Source of the DNA: Anarhynchus alexandrinus
Lineage: Eukaryota > Chordata > Aves > Charadriiformes > Charadriidae
NCBI GenBank assembly: GCA_008711295.1
Contig: VUYV01000011.1
Coordinates: 3,351,029 to 3,415,028, forward strand
Direction of reading: 5' to 3'
DNA length: 64,000 bases
Made by a program: the position numbers and the translations under genes. The notes beneath the pieces were generated by a model, which saw only the letters and a list, made by a program, of their open reading frames with translations, was not told the origin of the DNA and made no database searches. Positions 13,304-27,000 of the stretch are shown one piece after another; position 1 is the stretch's first letter; each line of letters starts with the position of its first letter.

Positions 13304-16300
13304 GTCACAGAGCATCCCTCATCAGAGCCACAGTGCAACCCCGCACTGCTATCCCGCCTCTAACTGAGGCTGCACTGCAAAACCACAGCATCAACTGATT
13401 AAGAGAGAAAAGAAGGGATTTCCTTGTGGGTTACGAAGCCACGGTGGGGTGTGAAACTCCTGGTTCACACTATGGACAAAAAAAAATAACACATGGTCTC
13501 AGAAAAGCCAGAGCTGCCTTGCTTGTATTGAAACACTGATTTAAAGGGAGTTCGCAATTGCGTAACGGCAAAAGCCCCCCTGGTCTCAGGTGTGTGAGGT
13601 GAGGTTGGGGGATTTCTGGCTCACAGCCTCACTGCGGGGCCCTGCGCTCCCGTCAGCCCCGAGAAGCGGGGCTGGCTCCATGTGCGAACAGGAGATCTCC
13701 AAGGAAAACCCAGGTGCTGCAGGAAACAGGGCTGGGAATACAAAAGCATTGCTCTTTCTGCTGAACGAGCAATGAACCGATGTTGTGCAGAGGTGCTATT
13801 TGGGATGAGCCCGCGGTGCAAGCGCAGAAAAGCCTGAGCTGGCTCAGGTCAAGGCTGCAGTGTGGCGGCATCGACCACCCCAGGGAGCGGGCAGGGCCAA
13901 CGTACCCCCCTGAGATGCCCACAGGTGAAGAAAGGACCACACACAGTCAGATGAGCTGGAGAGGTCCTACCTGTCATGGAAACTGAGTCTCGGGCTGAAC
14001 CCTCCCAACAAGAAAGTCTGCTAATCTCACATATGACGGTGCTTTGCATTTTATGGTGCTTATGAGAACAAAATACCAGCTAGATCAAGTCAGAATCAGG
14101 TCTAAATCATCCCGGATAGTTTCACATTTGGTTTTCCAAAATCAGACCCCAGTGAAGAGCCACAGAGACATGTGTGTTAAGCAATGACAAGGAGACATGA
14201 CACCAGGATATTCCCTGGGACTTGAAGGTTTCTGTCATGTCCACCAGTAGTATCCATACACATGGCCACAGCACCAAGAGTCACCTAGTCCTTCATCACA
14301 AGACTGATTTAGGTCTCAGTTCCTGCTCCCCATACATTTTTACTTGGAGACCCCAAAGAAACCTCACTTACCCCTCTAGGTCTTTGATTCTCGCCAGAAA
14401 GCATGAGCTTCACCACATCTCTCTACAGCAAAAACATGCCAAGAATATTGGGGGAAAGATCATTTTCCTGCCCCAAGCTGTTTTAAAAAATTATGCCTAC
14501 AAATATGTAAGAGCTCGGTATCCAAATGACAGGTGGCAGAAACACAGCAACATGGCTCTCCTGGAGAGAAACACTCTGTTCTGCATACAGCAGAGGGATG
14601 GGCAGGTTGAGGGCTCAGCTCCCATTTAGCAGAGTCATTTGTCCAAATTCCCATGTCCTACTAAGCCACAGGCCATGGTGGTGAGGCACAGCTGCTCAGT
14701 CCCTCTACTGCAGAACAATCTGGATGCAGAGACAAACTTTGCCCTCAAATCAGTCCCAAGACCCGCTGCAGGAAGGCTGTTACGCTGCACAGGGAAAGCA
14801 GCAACATTTTGCCTTAGGGCTGGAACAGCATCCTGGGGTCCAGCGACCCCAGTGTCTCCCTTCACAAAGCAGAAAACACACCAGTGCCTTCCAGCGAAAT
14901 CCCAGGAGCCCAGCACAGGGATGGGATGGGGGAAATTCAGTAAGGGGAACCCAGACTTTCCGTTTTAATCTCTAAAATGTTTTGGAAACACTTCTCTCAC
15001 CCAGCTCAGGAGAGCTTCACCTGCATGCTTTTGACACTACAGAGGTAGAGTGGTATTTCGGACTTTGCCTCTTACAGCTTGTCACGCACAAAGCTAACAG
15101 CCCCAGGGCCTTCCCCTGGGAAGGGGAGATGGAAGGGCACCCATCCCACAAACAAACGTTGGATTGTTACTCATCTTAACTACACAGAGGGCCAAGGTCT
15201 CATTAATTAGCACTGACATTTACAACAGAGGCCACGAGATATGAGCGATATGAAGATGGATGAACTCCAAGAGGATTTGGGAGCAAAAAAGGGCTGTGGG
15301 GGATGGTTGTTCTGAGCTTTTCGTGTACAGACAGACTATTGACATTTGAATTCCCTTTTGTATATTAGATTAGGAAAAATTGCAGTCAGTCTTTTGCCAT
15401 GTATCTAAATTGCAAGGTGCTGCACTATGCTGAAATGAAAAAGGGACCCTTATACTGGCCAGTCTCCAGTCACTGGACTTGTGTGTGGACCTGAAGGTCA
15501 CAGATCAGGAGGTCTTTGGCTGAAAGGGTCTGGCTTAGCTTTGGTTCAGAGGATTTCCCAAAAAATGCAAAAGTCCACCAATTGTCTGCCTCTACTGAAG
15601 CAGGGTCAAACTCATGATAAAATAAAACCATCTACTCTTTCAGACTTTCATCCCAAACCAGAATAAACCTATATTGATGCTCTTGTGGACTTGGCTCCTT
15701 CCACTGTCTTTCATGTGCTCCAGTTGACATTATCAGGCATTCAGACTCCTTGGATGAGATCCTCAGGCATCAACCAGTGGGATTAAAATAAAGATCAGTT
15801 GAAAACAAAAGCATTGGTGGTTCTTTTGTACACTTTCTGATTTTTGAGTCATTAGGTCATATTCCTTTTATATCTTGCAGCTTTTCTCTGTAACAGAGAA
15901 GTATGTAAAATTGAGGCAGGTTTGAACAAAAGCTAGGATTCTCATGTAATCCCTTCAGCTGAGGCTTTAGGAAGAAAATCAGTTATCATGAGAGCTAGAA
16001 AAGCTGGCCCAATTCATGACTCTCTTCTATATGACAATTCCAACAGCAGAAACAACTGCCCTGTTTCTGAGCACTAAGTAACCCCATTTCTCACCTTCAT
16101 CCCTACTGTGTTGCTGATCCCTAGGAAAGGGTCTTCAAAATTCAACAGAGAAACCCAAATCTGGTTCTGGAGAGGTAATCCACTGGCAGTGGTACGGGGG
16201 CAGGGGAAGCTCAGCAGAAGAGGGGCAGATCCTGTACTAGATCCCAGCCCAGAAGTAGATCCTCCACCACCAGCTCAACCTCCACATCCTCTCCAGGGTG

Positions 16301-16757
16301 AAGATAGGAGGGTCACAGTCATGCTGAGCTCTGTGGTCTCCTTCCCTCTCCCCTTCCCAACCTGTAGATTCAAAACTCACCAAGACATGAGTACGCCATT
16401 AGGGTAGAGAGCAGAAGGGTTAACATCTGCAGTCTGCATCCCCCAGAGAGGCGGGAGGACATAGTGTGTGTCTCTGACGAGTGCCATCAGTGGGGAGGGA
16501 CAAGACCCTCCCTTTATTTAAAACCTTGTTTAAGACAAGTCAGAAACCCCCTTCACCACTGGTGTGGTTTTTCCAAAGCACAATAAGTAAAACACTAACA
16601 AGCGCTACGATCCTCAAAACAGCTTTCTTCTCTCCTTTTGCCATCCTGCTAATCGTGATGTCTGGGGCTATAAAAAGGCACAGCACAAGAGCATGTCTCT
16701 CATTCTGATCTGCTTCCATGTTTATAACCATCGCTTATCTAATGACACTTAGGAAGT

Positions 16758-16854
16758 GTTACCAAGGAGACTATTTGCATCCTGCACGATGTTGCTAAAG
16801 CAACACTGCTAAATTAGATGCAGCGCTCTTACCCTTCACCTACAGTATTTGCAT
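16758..16854. promoter_or_regulatory. Cluster of X-box-like and octamer motifs (candidate intronic enhancer)
   Basis: Four motifs lie within 97 bases. GTTACCAAGGAGAC (16758-16771) and the exact inverted repeat GTTGCTAAAGCAAC (16791-16804) each match the RFX X-box consensus at 11 of 14 positions. ATTTGCAT, the reverse complement of the POU octamer, is present at 16773-16780 and 16847-16854. A TATAAAAA string lies about 90 bases upstream near 16670. The density suggests a conserved regulatory element, but this is inference from motifs only. Confidence 0.35.
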
Positions 16855-19800
16855 TGCTATTAAAATGAAATAATCACAGGCTTAAACTATATTTGGGTCA
16901 TTCACTCATCCAAACACCTGAAAATAGTCCAATGGCAGCAGCTACGGAGTTCCCCCTTAAATCTAGCACATCTAGGTCTCCATCTCTTACACACATTTCT
17001 AGCTTGCCTGTCAATGTGACCTGCAGACAAAGCAGGGCATCTTTCATACTATAACCTTCCTCCACAGGACGTGCTGTCCCTATACGTTTGGCTTTTATTT
17101 GAATACTTCAGTAGATTTTAACTGTCAGAAATAATTACAGCATCTTAGTATTTGGTGGAGCACGGCAGAAGGCAGTTTGTAAGTAGCATCCATTTTTGAG
17201 GCACAAGATGGCTCAGAGGCACTGGAAATGCCACCACTTGCCTGAAGTTTATGGGTCAGCCGTTCATCCCCACCCTGAGCCTTGGTTCAGCTGTAAAGAG
17301 CCAACATTCAAGGGCTTCAGGATGGCCCATGGAAAGATTAAAAGGCTAAATAATGACTAATAGGGTAAAAAACTCATTAAGGAGGTGATAAGATAATAAA
17401 ATCAAAATAATTTAAAACTATGAAGAACTATAAACAAGCTATAAACTAAAATAAAGGCATGGGGCTATTTTAGGTGAAGTTACAGAATAAATTAAACACA
17501 GAAGCACAAAAGACTACTGGCAGGAGGGAGAGTGAACAAAAGGAACCAGGAGGTGTGTTTGCAATGGTTTTCAAGGCAAGTAACAACTTCTCTAGAGTTT
17601 GGACATTTGTCAATATGCTAAAAAACATACTTAAAATTAAAATACACCCCCCCCATGTTAATGTAGAAATATGGACAACTGTCAGGAACTTTACAGCAAA
17701 TATTACAATTGCGTAACAATATATCACATGCAGTTGTACATTTACAATAAATAGAATTTAATTGTATTCTTCATGATACAAAGCAACGTCACAAGAAAAG
17801 ACACCAGCCTCTCTGAACTCACCTCGAGCATTCTGGTGCAAATCTCGAGCAATGTATTATCCCCAGGGCTTTCTGTTCTGACGGTCTGAGCAGTACACTT
17901 TGGACAACCACACATAATAATAAAATACCATCCTACCGATACCTAGCTGGAACTCTCCATCACTATTTAATATGTTTGCTCCAAAAATAACTCCCGCTTT
18001 TAACACTCTCAAATTTAACAGATAAACTCAGGCAAGGACATAGATACTTGGCATCTGTCACTGAATTCAATCAGTTCCCTGAATCAGAGTAAAAGCACCC
18101 TGTTCCAGCTCTGCTTCAGCGTGTAATAAGGTCTGGGTGCCTCTTATTAATAAATCCTTCCTTTAGCCCAGAAGCGCTACTGAAAAGCACACCTGGGAGC
18201 ATTTTACTATATATAAAACTTCTGTTCCAACAGCAAATTTGATCTGCCTGCAGAATCTAATCATGAGAAGGTAACGCTCCTTCCTGCTGAATAGGCTACA
18301 GCACGAGAAAGCCCATGTCCGGAAAGCATTTCACCTGCCAGCGCTTGGAATTGCTTCTGCCTGGGACTTTAAGCTTAAATATCAGAATGTGGGCTGGTAA
18401 AGACTTTGCTAGCAGTACTGGGCCCCAGTTCAGCCAGGCTGGGTCAGGGATGTCCTTTGGCTCTTTTACTTTTAACAGTATTTAAGGATGCTTTTCAGAG
18501 GGCTGCAAGAGAGAAGTACCTGACTGAATGAGCCAGCGGTAGCTGAACGCCATCGCCTCCTCTCAGGAGGATGCTGCCCATGCTTCGCCGAACAGGGAGG
18601 GGGTGACATGGGTAGCTGGAGATGAATGCCTGCTCTGCTGTGTCGATGGACTGGGAGTCCAGGGGAAAGTGCTCAAGTCCCAGCATTTCCCTAGGAGGCA
18701 AAACTGGACCCCAAACCCGGATCACAGGAACGCTATGGAAATCGATGGATGTAGGACTACTGTGTTCAACAGATGAATTGAGTCTTCCTCCTGCTGAATT
18801 GTGGTGCAAAATATAAATAAGTAAAAAGAGGATAACTCAAGTCTTGTGGGGTTTCAGATTTACAACAGCCGTACTCACTCATGCCTCCTCCCATGGGCAC
18901 CACAAGAAAACTTCACGAAGGTTTAGAAAGCAATCTGCAGTCCTCTGTGGGAAAGGGTTATTTGTGTCCATGCACAGAGGCTGCAGAAGGTCGTGTTTAG
19001 CTGCCCATGCTCAAGGGGGGCTTTCCCAGGAGTCATCCCTCCTCACTGCCTTCAGGTGCCCCATGTGAAACAGGCCAGGGAAAGCTCCAAAGAAAGGTCA
19101 GAAATGAGGATTTGCATCACTGGCAAGGCAGAGGGAGGGGAGGAGAGGAGGTATCATCCTTGCCACCAGCCAACTCCTTCTTCTCCCATGGGAAATAAGA
19201 TCAAAAAGAAACAGAGGTTTCCTCTGTGCTAGCTATGCCTCTATGAAATGTTCTAGGAACTTTCTGTTGGTTTTGGATCAGGTCCTAGACCCATGTGGAC
19301 AGAGCCCATACTGTATGATGTCTGGGTTATTCATTAGTAAAAGTGTTCCCTCTGCAATCAAGCATGTCGAGCACCTTATTAAAACATGCCCTGCTCTGTA
19401 TCTGACCCAGTGGAGTTGGCACGAAGAAGTTCTCACCACACCCTGAGAAATGCCGCTGGACTGCGAAGTATCATTACTTCCCTCGTCTCGGTTCCTACAT
19501 GGCCTTATCTAAACTATGTCATAAATCTTCTGGGTTTTATCTGAACTCTCCTCCTCCTGGTGACATTCTGTACTTCTGAATAATGTTGTCTCCATGTGAA
19601 TTACAAGGGGAACAGCAATAATGCTCCAGCAGAAGCAAGGGAAGCAGTGGGAAAATAGCTAAAAGCTACACTGAACTGTTTTCCTACTTGTAATCTTCTG
19701 TCATATTCCAAGTTGGAAGATTAGATAACGAGACTATTTATAGTGGCATTGCTGGGTGTGTATCACAAAACCTTTATTGTAAGACCACGGCAAGTATGAA

Positions 19801-20379
19801 ATTTTAATTTTGCCTGCCACTTCCCTGTGTCACAGCTTCATTTGCAGCAAAGCATTTTTTCTTTCGCAGTGGGGTTATTAATAATGGATATAGCATTTCC
19901 AAATTGGGAGTTTACCCTCAGTCTCTGTTCCTACCCATCACTTGGTAATTTTTCCTCCTGGGCTTTGTGTTGGACTGACAACAGGAGACCGACAATATCT
20001 GCTCAGCCACCAAACACACAGAGCAGAGCATGAGCAAGAGCAACCAGAGCTCACTCCGTTTGTTGCTACAGGTCCCACCTGCAGGACTTCTCTGGTTGAA
20101 ACCTCAAGCTGCTATTTAATCTCTCTGCTAAGTCCTCCAGTGCATGCCAATAGGGTCTGAGAACAACTGTCCAAAGGAAACGCACTGAACACCAGATGAT
20201 CTCCACAGGCCGTGAGGCATCCAGCAGATGGTGAGAACTTTCTGCCACAGCCAATGCAGGGCAGATTTCAAGTGGAGGAACAAAGCTCCTGGCTGTCAGT
20301 ACTTATCACTGAGCATCTTAACTCTAAACCTTTTAAAACAAAAGGTACTCATGAATTTCAGTAGGGAGAACTTTTAGCA

Positions 20380-20412
20380 TATTTTATTTTATTTTATTTT
20401 ATTTTATTTTAT
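20380..20412 (+). repeat. (ATTTT)n microsatellite
   Basis: A pure pentanucleotide array of about six and a half units of ATTTT. Confidence 0.95.
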
Positions 20413-21528
20413 GCCTGTTAAGTGATATAATCATTGAAGGGTTGTATTGTTAAAACAGGCACGCTAAATGATATACAGAGATGGGAATGGGAATGTAGAA
20501 ATCCAGTACTAAAATCAGAGGTTACCCAGGTTCCTTATAATGTGTTCACTGTATTTTTTAATTAAAAAAATTAAATTATTTCAGCTACTTCTCTTTCTGT
20601 ATTTGCTGAAATGCTGCAGCATAATCAATTAGTGAGGCACATTTTCTCTTTTCCACTTTTCTAGCACATCTATTCAAGTGACTCACTCACTCACGTAATA
20701 CACAGATTCTGTTTGCAACATTTACAGTTATTTGTATCCTGTCTTCTACAGTGACTCAATATTTCTATGGGAAACCATTTCTTCCCTTCCTACCTAGTAA
20801 ATACTTGTTAAGTACAAAAAAAAATGGCATTCATCAGGGCCAAAAATGATCCTGCAAGATAGATAGATATTTAAAAATACAATGGCACCAGTTGCTCAAA
20901 TCAAAGAAATCCTGAGTAACACCAATAAAATTAAATGCTATATTAAACAGGTATCACTTAAGGAGGAGATTTGAACTAACCCTCTGGTGAAGAGTTGGAA
21001 TCTGGATGGTAAATAAGCTCTGGATCTACAGCTGCTTGGCTTATCTGGCAAAAGCCTGTCCAGTAGCAAGTTAAGACTCTAATACTAATCTTTATATTAG
21101 ATGGTGTTGATGAGCAGTAGACCAAAAAACACAGTCACATCTCCATCCAAGTAGCAGTTAAAGGGAAATCAAGCAGAGCTTATGCCTAACAGAGGATAAA
21201 AGATGATCAGTGGGGTTTTTAAATCGTATGTCAACATATGGGAAGTCAATGTAAATTAGAATGAATCAAGCATAACATGATTATGTTTCTTCTGACTGGG
21301 TCAGGGTTAGAGTTACAGCTTTCAAGTAGGGTGAAGCCAGTGGGATGTTCAGACAGGGGCAGCTCACAAAGACTTTCATGCTCCCATTCAGCTCCCCAAG
21401 TAAGAGACTCATACCCCAAAAGTGCCCTTGATTAATTCCACTGGTGCAAAGGATCCCAGATTTCCATCTCTGCTCAGCATCCCGTGGTCCCTTGTCTCTG
21501 CAGAAGCCAGGCTCCTTCTTTGCAACCC

Positions 21529-21559
21529 CACTGGCTAGTTACTGGCACTGGCTAGTTAC
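21529..21559 (+). repeat. Short 17-bp tandem duplication
   Basis: CACTGGCTAGTTAC occurs twice with a 17-base period. Probably a replication-slippage product of no functional consequence. Confidence 0.6.
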
Positions 21560-23559
21560 AGAGCTCCCCAGCCACTGCTTTGCTGAAAGGACTAATGCAA
21601 TCGGAAAATAACTTGGGAGTTACTGATCTTCTCAAGTCCCGATGTTAGACATAGGGTGTGTTCTGGCCATGTGATAAAAACGATGAGATCGACAGCCAAT
21701 AGGGAATGCCTGCATGTGCCCCAGCACATGTGTGTAAGCCCACACATGCAGGAACGTCTGAAAGTGTCAGTGTTACCAGCATGAAACCCAAATACTGACT
21801 ATGAAGGAGCAAAGAGAGGAAGGAGACTGCAAGCAATGCCAGTACTTCAGAATTTATTTTGTCTAAAGTCTTATTACTGTTTTTCCAAAAAATGTTTACA
21901 CTTACTGCATGTCCTGGATTAAGTGTTTTTTTAAAAACAAACAGAAAAAAACCCTGCATGGTATTTTATCTCCGAGGCTGTCTGAGAACTATTAACATTT
22001 ACTTTTCAGAGTTTTGCATAAAATAGCCCTGAGGCTTAACCTGACAGTTTTCTGAGAGCTGAGAATCCTTCCCTATGCTTCAGCAAAGAGTGGGACCGAG
22101 GGGGACTAATGGAGAATTATATAAACATAATACAACCATGGCATCCTCTGCCCTATAATTTTAAAACACAATCCTATTTTAATCCTGTAACTTGAAGGCC
22201 AAATAATCAGTAGTATAAACATGAACTAGAATCTTATATACAACATGCTTTTATCAGCTAGAGATTCCCAAGAATGAATGGAGATGAAAATCTACCCCAC
22301 CTCAATTTTAACCACATAGTTGCATCAACCCAGACCTTAGTATGGGTAAGTATGCAAATGCATGCCCTCCTCCCCAGCTACACAGCTAGCAATACCCTCG
22401 TTAGTTAGCTTAAAAGGTAACTCAGGCTCACATATACACATCACAGCCACAGCAGAAACTTTAACCATTGCCAGACTCTAAGTTTGAGTTAAAATTCAGC
22501 TCTTGTCCCCAATACTTTGGGATTTGTCAATTCGTGGCACAAAACTGAGCACCTGCACAGTGCTGTGATTATGGCTAATCTTAGATTAAGCATTTCTGGA
22601 TAGACACAATATGGAAACATAGGCATTGCAGAGCTCACTCCTCGGGACAGTTCAGAATTGGATTGCTCAGATGTCCTACAGTTTCAAGGCAGACCAAGTC
22701 AGAGCACACATGGATCCCCAGCTTGAATAAGTAGCCACCATGAAGGTATGCACCGTAAGTAAAACAACATGTACTTATGTACTTGCCACGGGCAACAATT
22801 TCAGTGATGCAGAAGTCGCTGGTTCCTGCAATTATCCTAGCAGCAGTAGGTAAGAACAGCTGCCAAATCTGAAATCTTCCAAGCCTCTGTATTAGAAACC
22901 TTCCCAGATACAGGTATATCCACAAAAGTTGCTATTTCAATAGTGTAGGAAACAAAATGAAGTGGGGGCTACTTAGGTCCCTGTCACTCAGGAGGTCAAT
23001 ATAAGCAAAGAGAACCTGCTTTCTCTTACTCCAGAAGAGCCCACAAATGCAAAGGCACCATTATTTATCAAAACCACAGGGTGTAGGATACACAGCCTCA
23101 TCCAAGAAAGATGTGATGGGAGCTTGCGCAGGGACCTTGTCACAATCCCTACTGTCTCTCAAATAAAGCCTAGATGTTCTGTGCGTGACTTCGATGCTGC
23201 TATGGCAATGAACCACTCTGTAAACACCCAGGCAGGGACGTTCATGAAAAAGAAGATGGATACAGCAAGAGACCAGCCAACATCAGGGCATCTCTCCATC
23301 CACCATCACTGCAATATCTGAACAACCCAGCTCCACCTGTCATTGGTATGGAGAAGTTTTAAGTTCCCATTTCAGTGTTATCCTTATCTGCTGAACATGT
23401 GTAGCATTAGGAAGACACCCTTGGGAAATCCATATGAGCATGGCGAGTGTGTGATCTTTCTATGTGGCAAAGTATGTAACTTAAAAGGATTCCTCTTTCA
23501 TGACCTCCTCCAATCTCCAATAAAACTGGACCCATTTTAGCACCCACAACATCCACTAT

Positions 23560-24062
23560 TAATGAGCTTTACAGAGCTACTAGCCACTGCAGGTGGCTAC
23601 AACTTCCTTTTGTTCAAAAGGAGCTGGAATCCATCAACTTCATTTGATGTCCTCCTAATTCTTGTACTGGAAGATAGAGTGAAGAGTGGAGCTCTGCCCC
23701 TTCTTTACATGCCAATCACTTCCCACCCCAGTCGTCTCTTTTTCCAGAGATAGGAGCCCTAATTTATTCAATCATTCCTTATATGAAAATAATCCAGAAT
23801 TTCAACTGTCCCTGTTGCCCTCCTCTGAACCTTTTCCAATTCTTCTGTATCTTTTTTAAGAAGGTGGAAGGGGAAGAACCAGAACTACACACAATACTCA
23901 GATTTATACAACAATCTAATCATGGCCTCTATTTTCTTCTGTTTGGCTTCTGTTATAATTTCTAGTATTTCACTTGCTTTTTTTAACTGCTACTGAGCCA
24001 TGGACTAACATTTCCAGCTCAATCACCCCACTGATGTTTTGATTCCTACTGGTTTTCCAAAG
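23560..24062 (-). mobile_element. Old CR1 LINE 3' fragment, minus strand
   Basis: Read on the plus strand, this shows the antisense of the CR1 segment between the reverse transcriptase domain and the 3' end. Recognisable pieces include ACTTCCTTTTGTTCAAAAGG near 23605, AGTCGTCTCTTTTTCCAG near 23732, CTGAACCTTTTCCAATTCTTC near 23825 and CCAGAACTACACACAATACTCA near 23880. The match is to the divergent amniote/turtle-type CR1 remembered from other genomes. Many substitutions and small indels show an ancient, dead copy. The 5' part and the extreme 3' end are missing or unrecognisable. Open frames across it are not genes. Confidence 0.75.
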
Positions 24063-27000
24063 TAGCCTTTCTTGCCCTTGCGAAATACAGAGCATCACCT
24101 GTTGGCAAAACACCACATGATTTCCTGGGAAAATTCTGAGAAGCTGCAGCATTATCTGCTCCACCAAGAGGCTTCAGCACCTTATGAAAAGGACAATGGG
24201 AAAAGAAAAGTAAGATTGATAAATTGCTGTGGTTGGAGCACCGGGCAATTTTAGGCAGTTTAAATGCAATAAATCAAAGTTCAGTAGCTTGGGGAAAAAA
24301 ATCTAGTGCTTAGGAGAGGTCATATAAGCCTGAGAACTTCAGGCAGGGAAAACTTTATACCTACAACCCAGACATACTGAGAGATCAGAGGGAAACAAGC
24401 ACGACCCAGGAAAGAATGAAAGCAGAAGGGCAGGAAGCAGGAGGCATCCTTCAAAGCCTTGAATGATGAAACTTCTGACTCTCTAAGGCTGGAAGAAAAT
24501 GAAATAGTACTTCAAAGAAGAACCAATTATGACAGCAATGGGAGCTGAGGTTATCTCACAGCATCACTATTGGCAAATCCCTGGTGAACTGCTTGCACCC
24601 CAACTTCTAATCCCCATGATCATCAGCTGCTGACGTCCTTTTACTCCCCACTTAGTTTTATCTAGTGAGTGCACAAAATGGAGCTGGCAGCAGGATAGGC
24701 TTTCCTATCAACAACACACAATTATTGAAATGCCTACACCAGCCAGATTACTATCTTCTGCATGTATTTCAGAAGCTCGTAAAATACCAGTGAAAGGAGA
24801 AAAAAGTCTGACGTATTTATGTGTCAGTGGGATATAAAGTTTGGAACAGCAACTGCAAAAATACAGGCAAAGACTGTAAAGTCGTGACTGGTATCCCCCA
24901 TGGGCCAGGAAAAGCAGCAAAGCCCCTGCCTCCTTGGTGAAGTGCTGCACAACAGGCTGTTTCTGGGGAATCGCAGCCAGAAAGGCAGAGTCACGCCCTT
25001 CAGCAAACCACTGCCGACTCTGACTTCAGGTTTCCTAGCAAAAGAAGGGACTAAGAAGAACCGTCCTGCAAAGGTACCCGCCTGCTTCACATGATACTTT
25101 AGAGATATAAACCCCAAATCATCCCACAGAGGTCCCCCAGACACGTGAGTGAGAGCTATCTGTATGAACGAGCAGTAAGTATAGGGGACCACCGAAGCAC
25201 CAAGCACAACATGACTCAGATCTCGATAGGAGCCTCCAGATGCCACTGTAATACAAATAATAAAGAATAACCCATGAGTAATCAGCCACAGCTGAAAAGA
25301 GGATCTCTGACTAGCTCAGGCTGTCTCTGTAATATAGCACATGCATTCTTTTGCATAAATATCATAGGTGCATTAACCCGTGAGAAAACCGACAGGAAGA
25401 AATCCTGCTTGCTGTTATTCACCCTGGAAATCTACCTTCCACGGCAAGAGGGGGCTCGGGAGAGAGCAGCAAACCTGAGTAGGAGGCTGGAGGAAAGGAT
25501 TTAAAAGAGGAGACAGTAATACTTCTTAGCTTTTACAATGTAATATTGATCTGCTGTCCACAGAAATGGCTAAGCCTTCTTGAAGCTGAGAACAAGGAGA
25601 CAAGTGAGGATAAAAAGCCTCTTGCCCACAGAGCACGGGAGATGGCATTCAGGTCCCGTGCCTCACCTCTGGCCCAAGGGCTAGCAAAAACTGCATTTCC
25701 AGCATCCCGCACCAGCAAATCTGGGAACTACACAACAGCCCTAAGAGGGTACACAGCCCACACATCACAGTAGGAGGAGTTAAACCCATCCGGTAAGGCT
25801 GAGCAGTAGCTAAGGAAGGAACGCAACAGCCACAGAGGTTTGGAAGAGGTAACACTCGGCAAGGAGGGTAACTCACCGAGCTACACCAGGATTAAAAAGG
25901 AGAATTAAGAGAGGAGGTTGAATAGACTATCTTGGAAGAACCCTGGGGCAGGGAGATGGGTTGAACTGGGGATATATCTCTTGAGAAATAATAGAAGTCT
26001 CCTTGGTTGGAATAGTTCAAGCCAGACTGCCCTGGCACTAGTAAATAAACAGTACAGAGAGCCACTGATGCAAAGGTTGATTTTTTCATCTCAGAATCCA
26101 GGAGATTAGATACGGCTAGAGTTTTCCCACTCGGTTTCACTCCGAACAGCCATACACACCTTGTTTGACAGTTATTGCAAAGCATATTTCAGAGAGGGTG
26201 GACAGCAAAAATTTCCTGGAGTTTATCTGGCTGCATCGTTAAGGAGATTGTTACCAGATAACCATGATCTTTTGCTCAGCATTAGGAAAGTACACAATGG
26301 ATCACCTTCCGTCACCCCAGAGAAACAGCCACATCTGGGTTACAGGAAGGGAAATACTCACAGGAATGCTGAAAATAATCTCACCTCAACCTCCCCATCA
26401 TGATATCACCAAGTGACAACCTCCTTCCAACCACTGGCCATGACTTTAAGATTAACAGCCACATCAGGACCATGGCATCTGATCAGCTGTGGTCCTGGAG
26501 GACTTCTGTTTCCCCTGACTTCAGTTTTCACTGTCTCCAAACCAGCGAAAGCATGCAGGCACAACTGTGACACCAAAATCTGGATTAACAATCCAGGCAT
26601 GACATACTGCTTTGGAATAGGTAATTCATTTACTGTCCCAGGAACCTTCAGTAAAGACCTGCCTATTTCAGCTACCTGGTTTTAAAGCTGCAGCTGAAGT
26701 CTGTTAATCAAGTTGGGCGCTTTCCTTCCTATGTATGACCATCCAAAGCAAAGCAAGTATTCTGCCAGCCATGCCACTCTTCAATGATATGTGTTATGCC
26801 TTCAATACCACCAAAAGTATCATATGGTCTTCAGAAGGTTTACTTAACTAAAGGTGACCATTTTTAGCAGGACTAACTGAAAGGTATAAAAATTTTCAGT
26901 ACACTTGGGCAACAGCTCTATGTACAGAGGTCTCATTTCTTATTTAGCAGAGATGAACTTGTAAGGTTCAGGGACTGACTTCAGAGTCCCCAGACCACCT

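Noticed and set aside
14222..14629. 135-codon plus-strand open frame in NEURL1 intron 1
   Set aside because: Begins at TTG, has no recognisable domain and no splice or CpG context.
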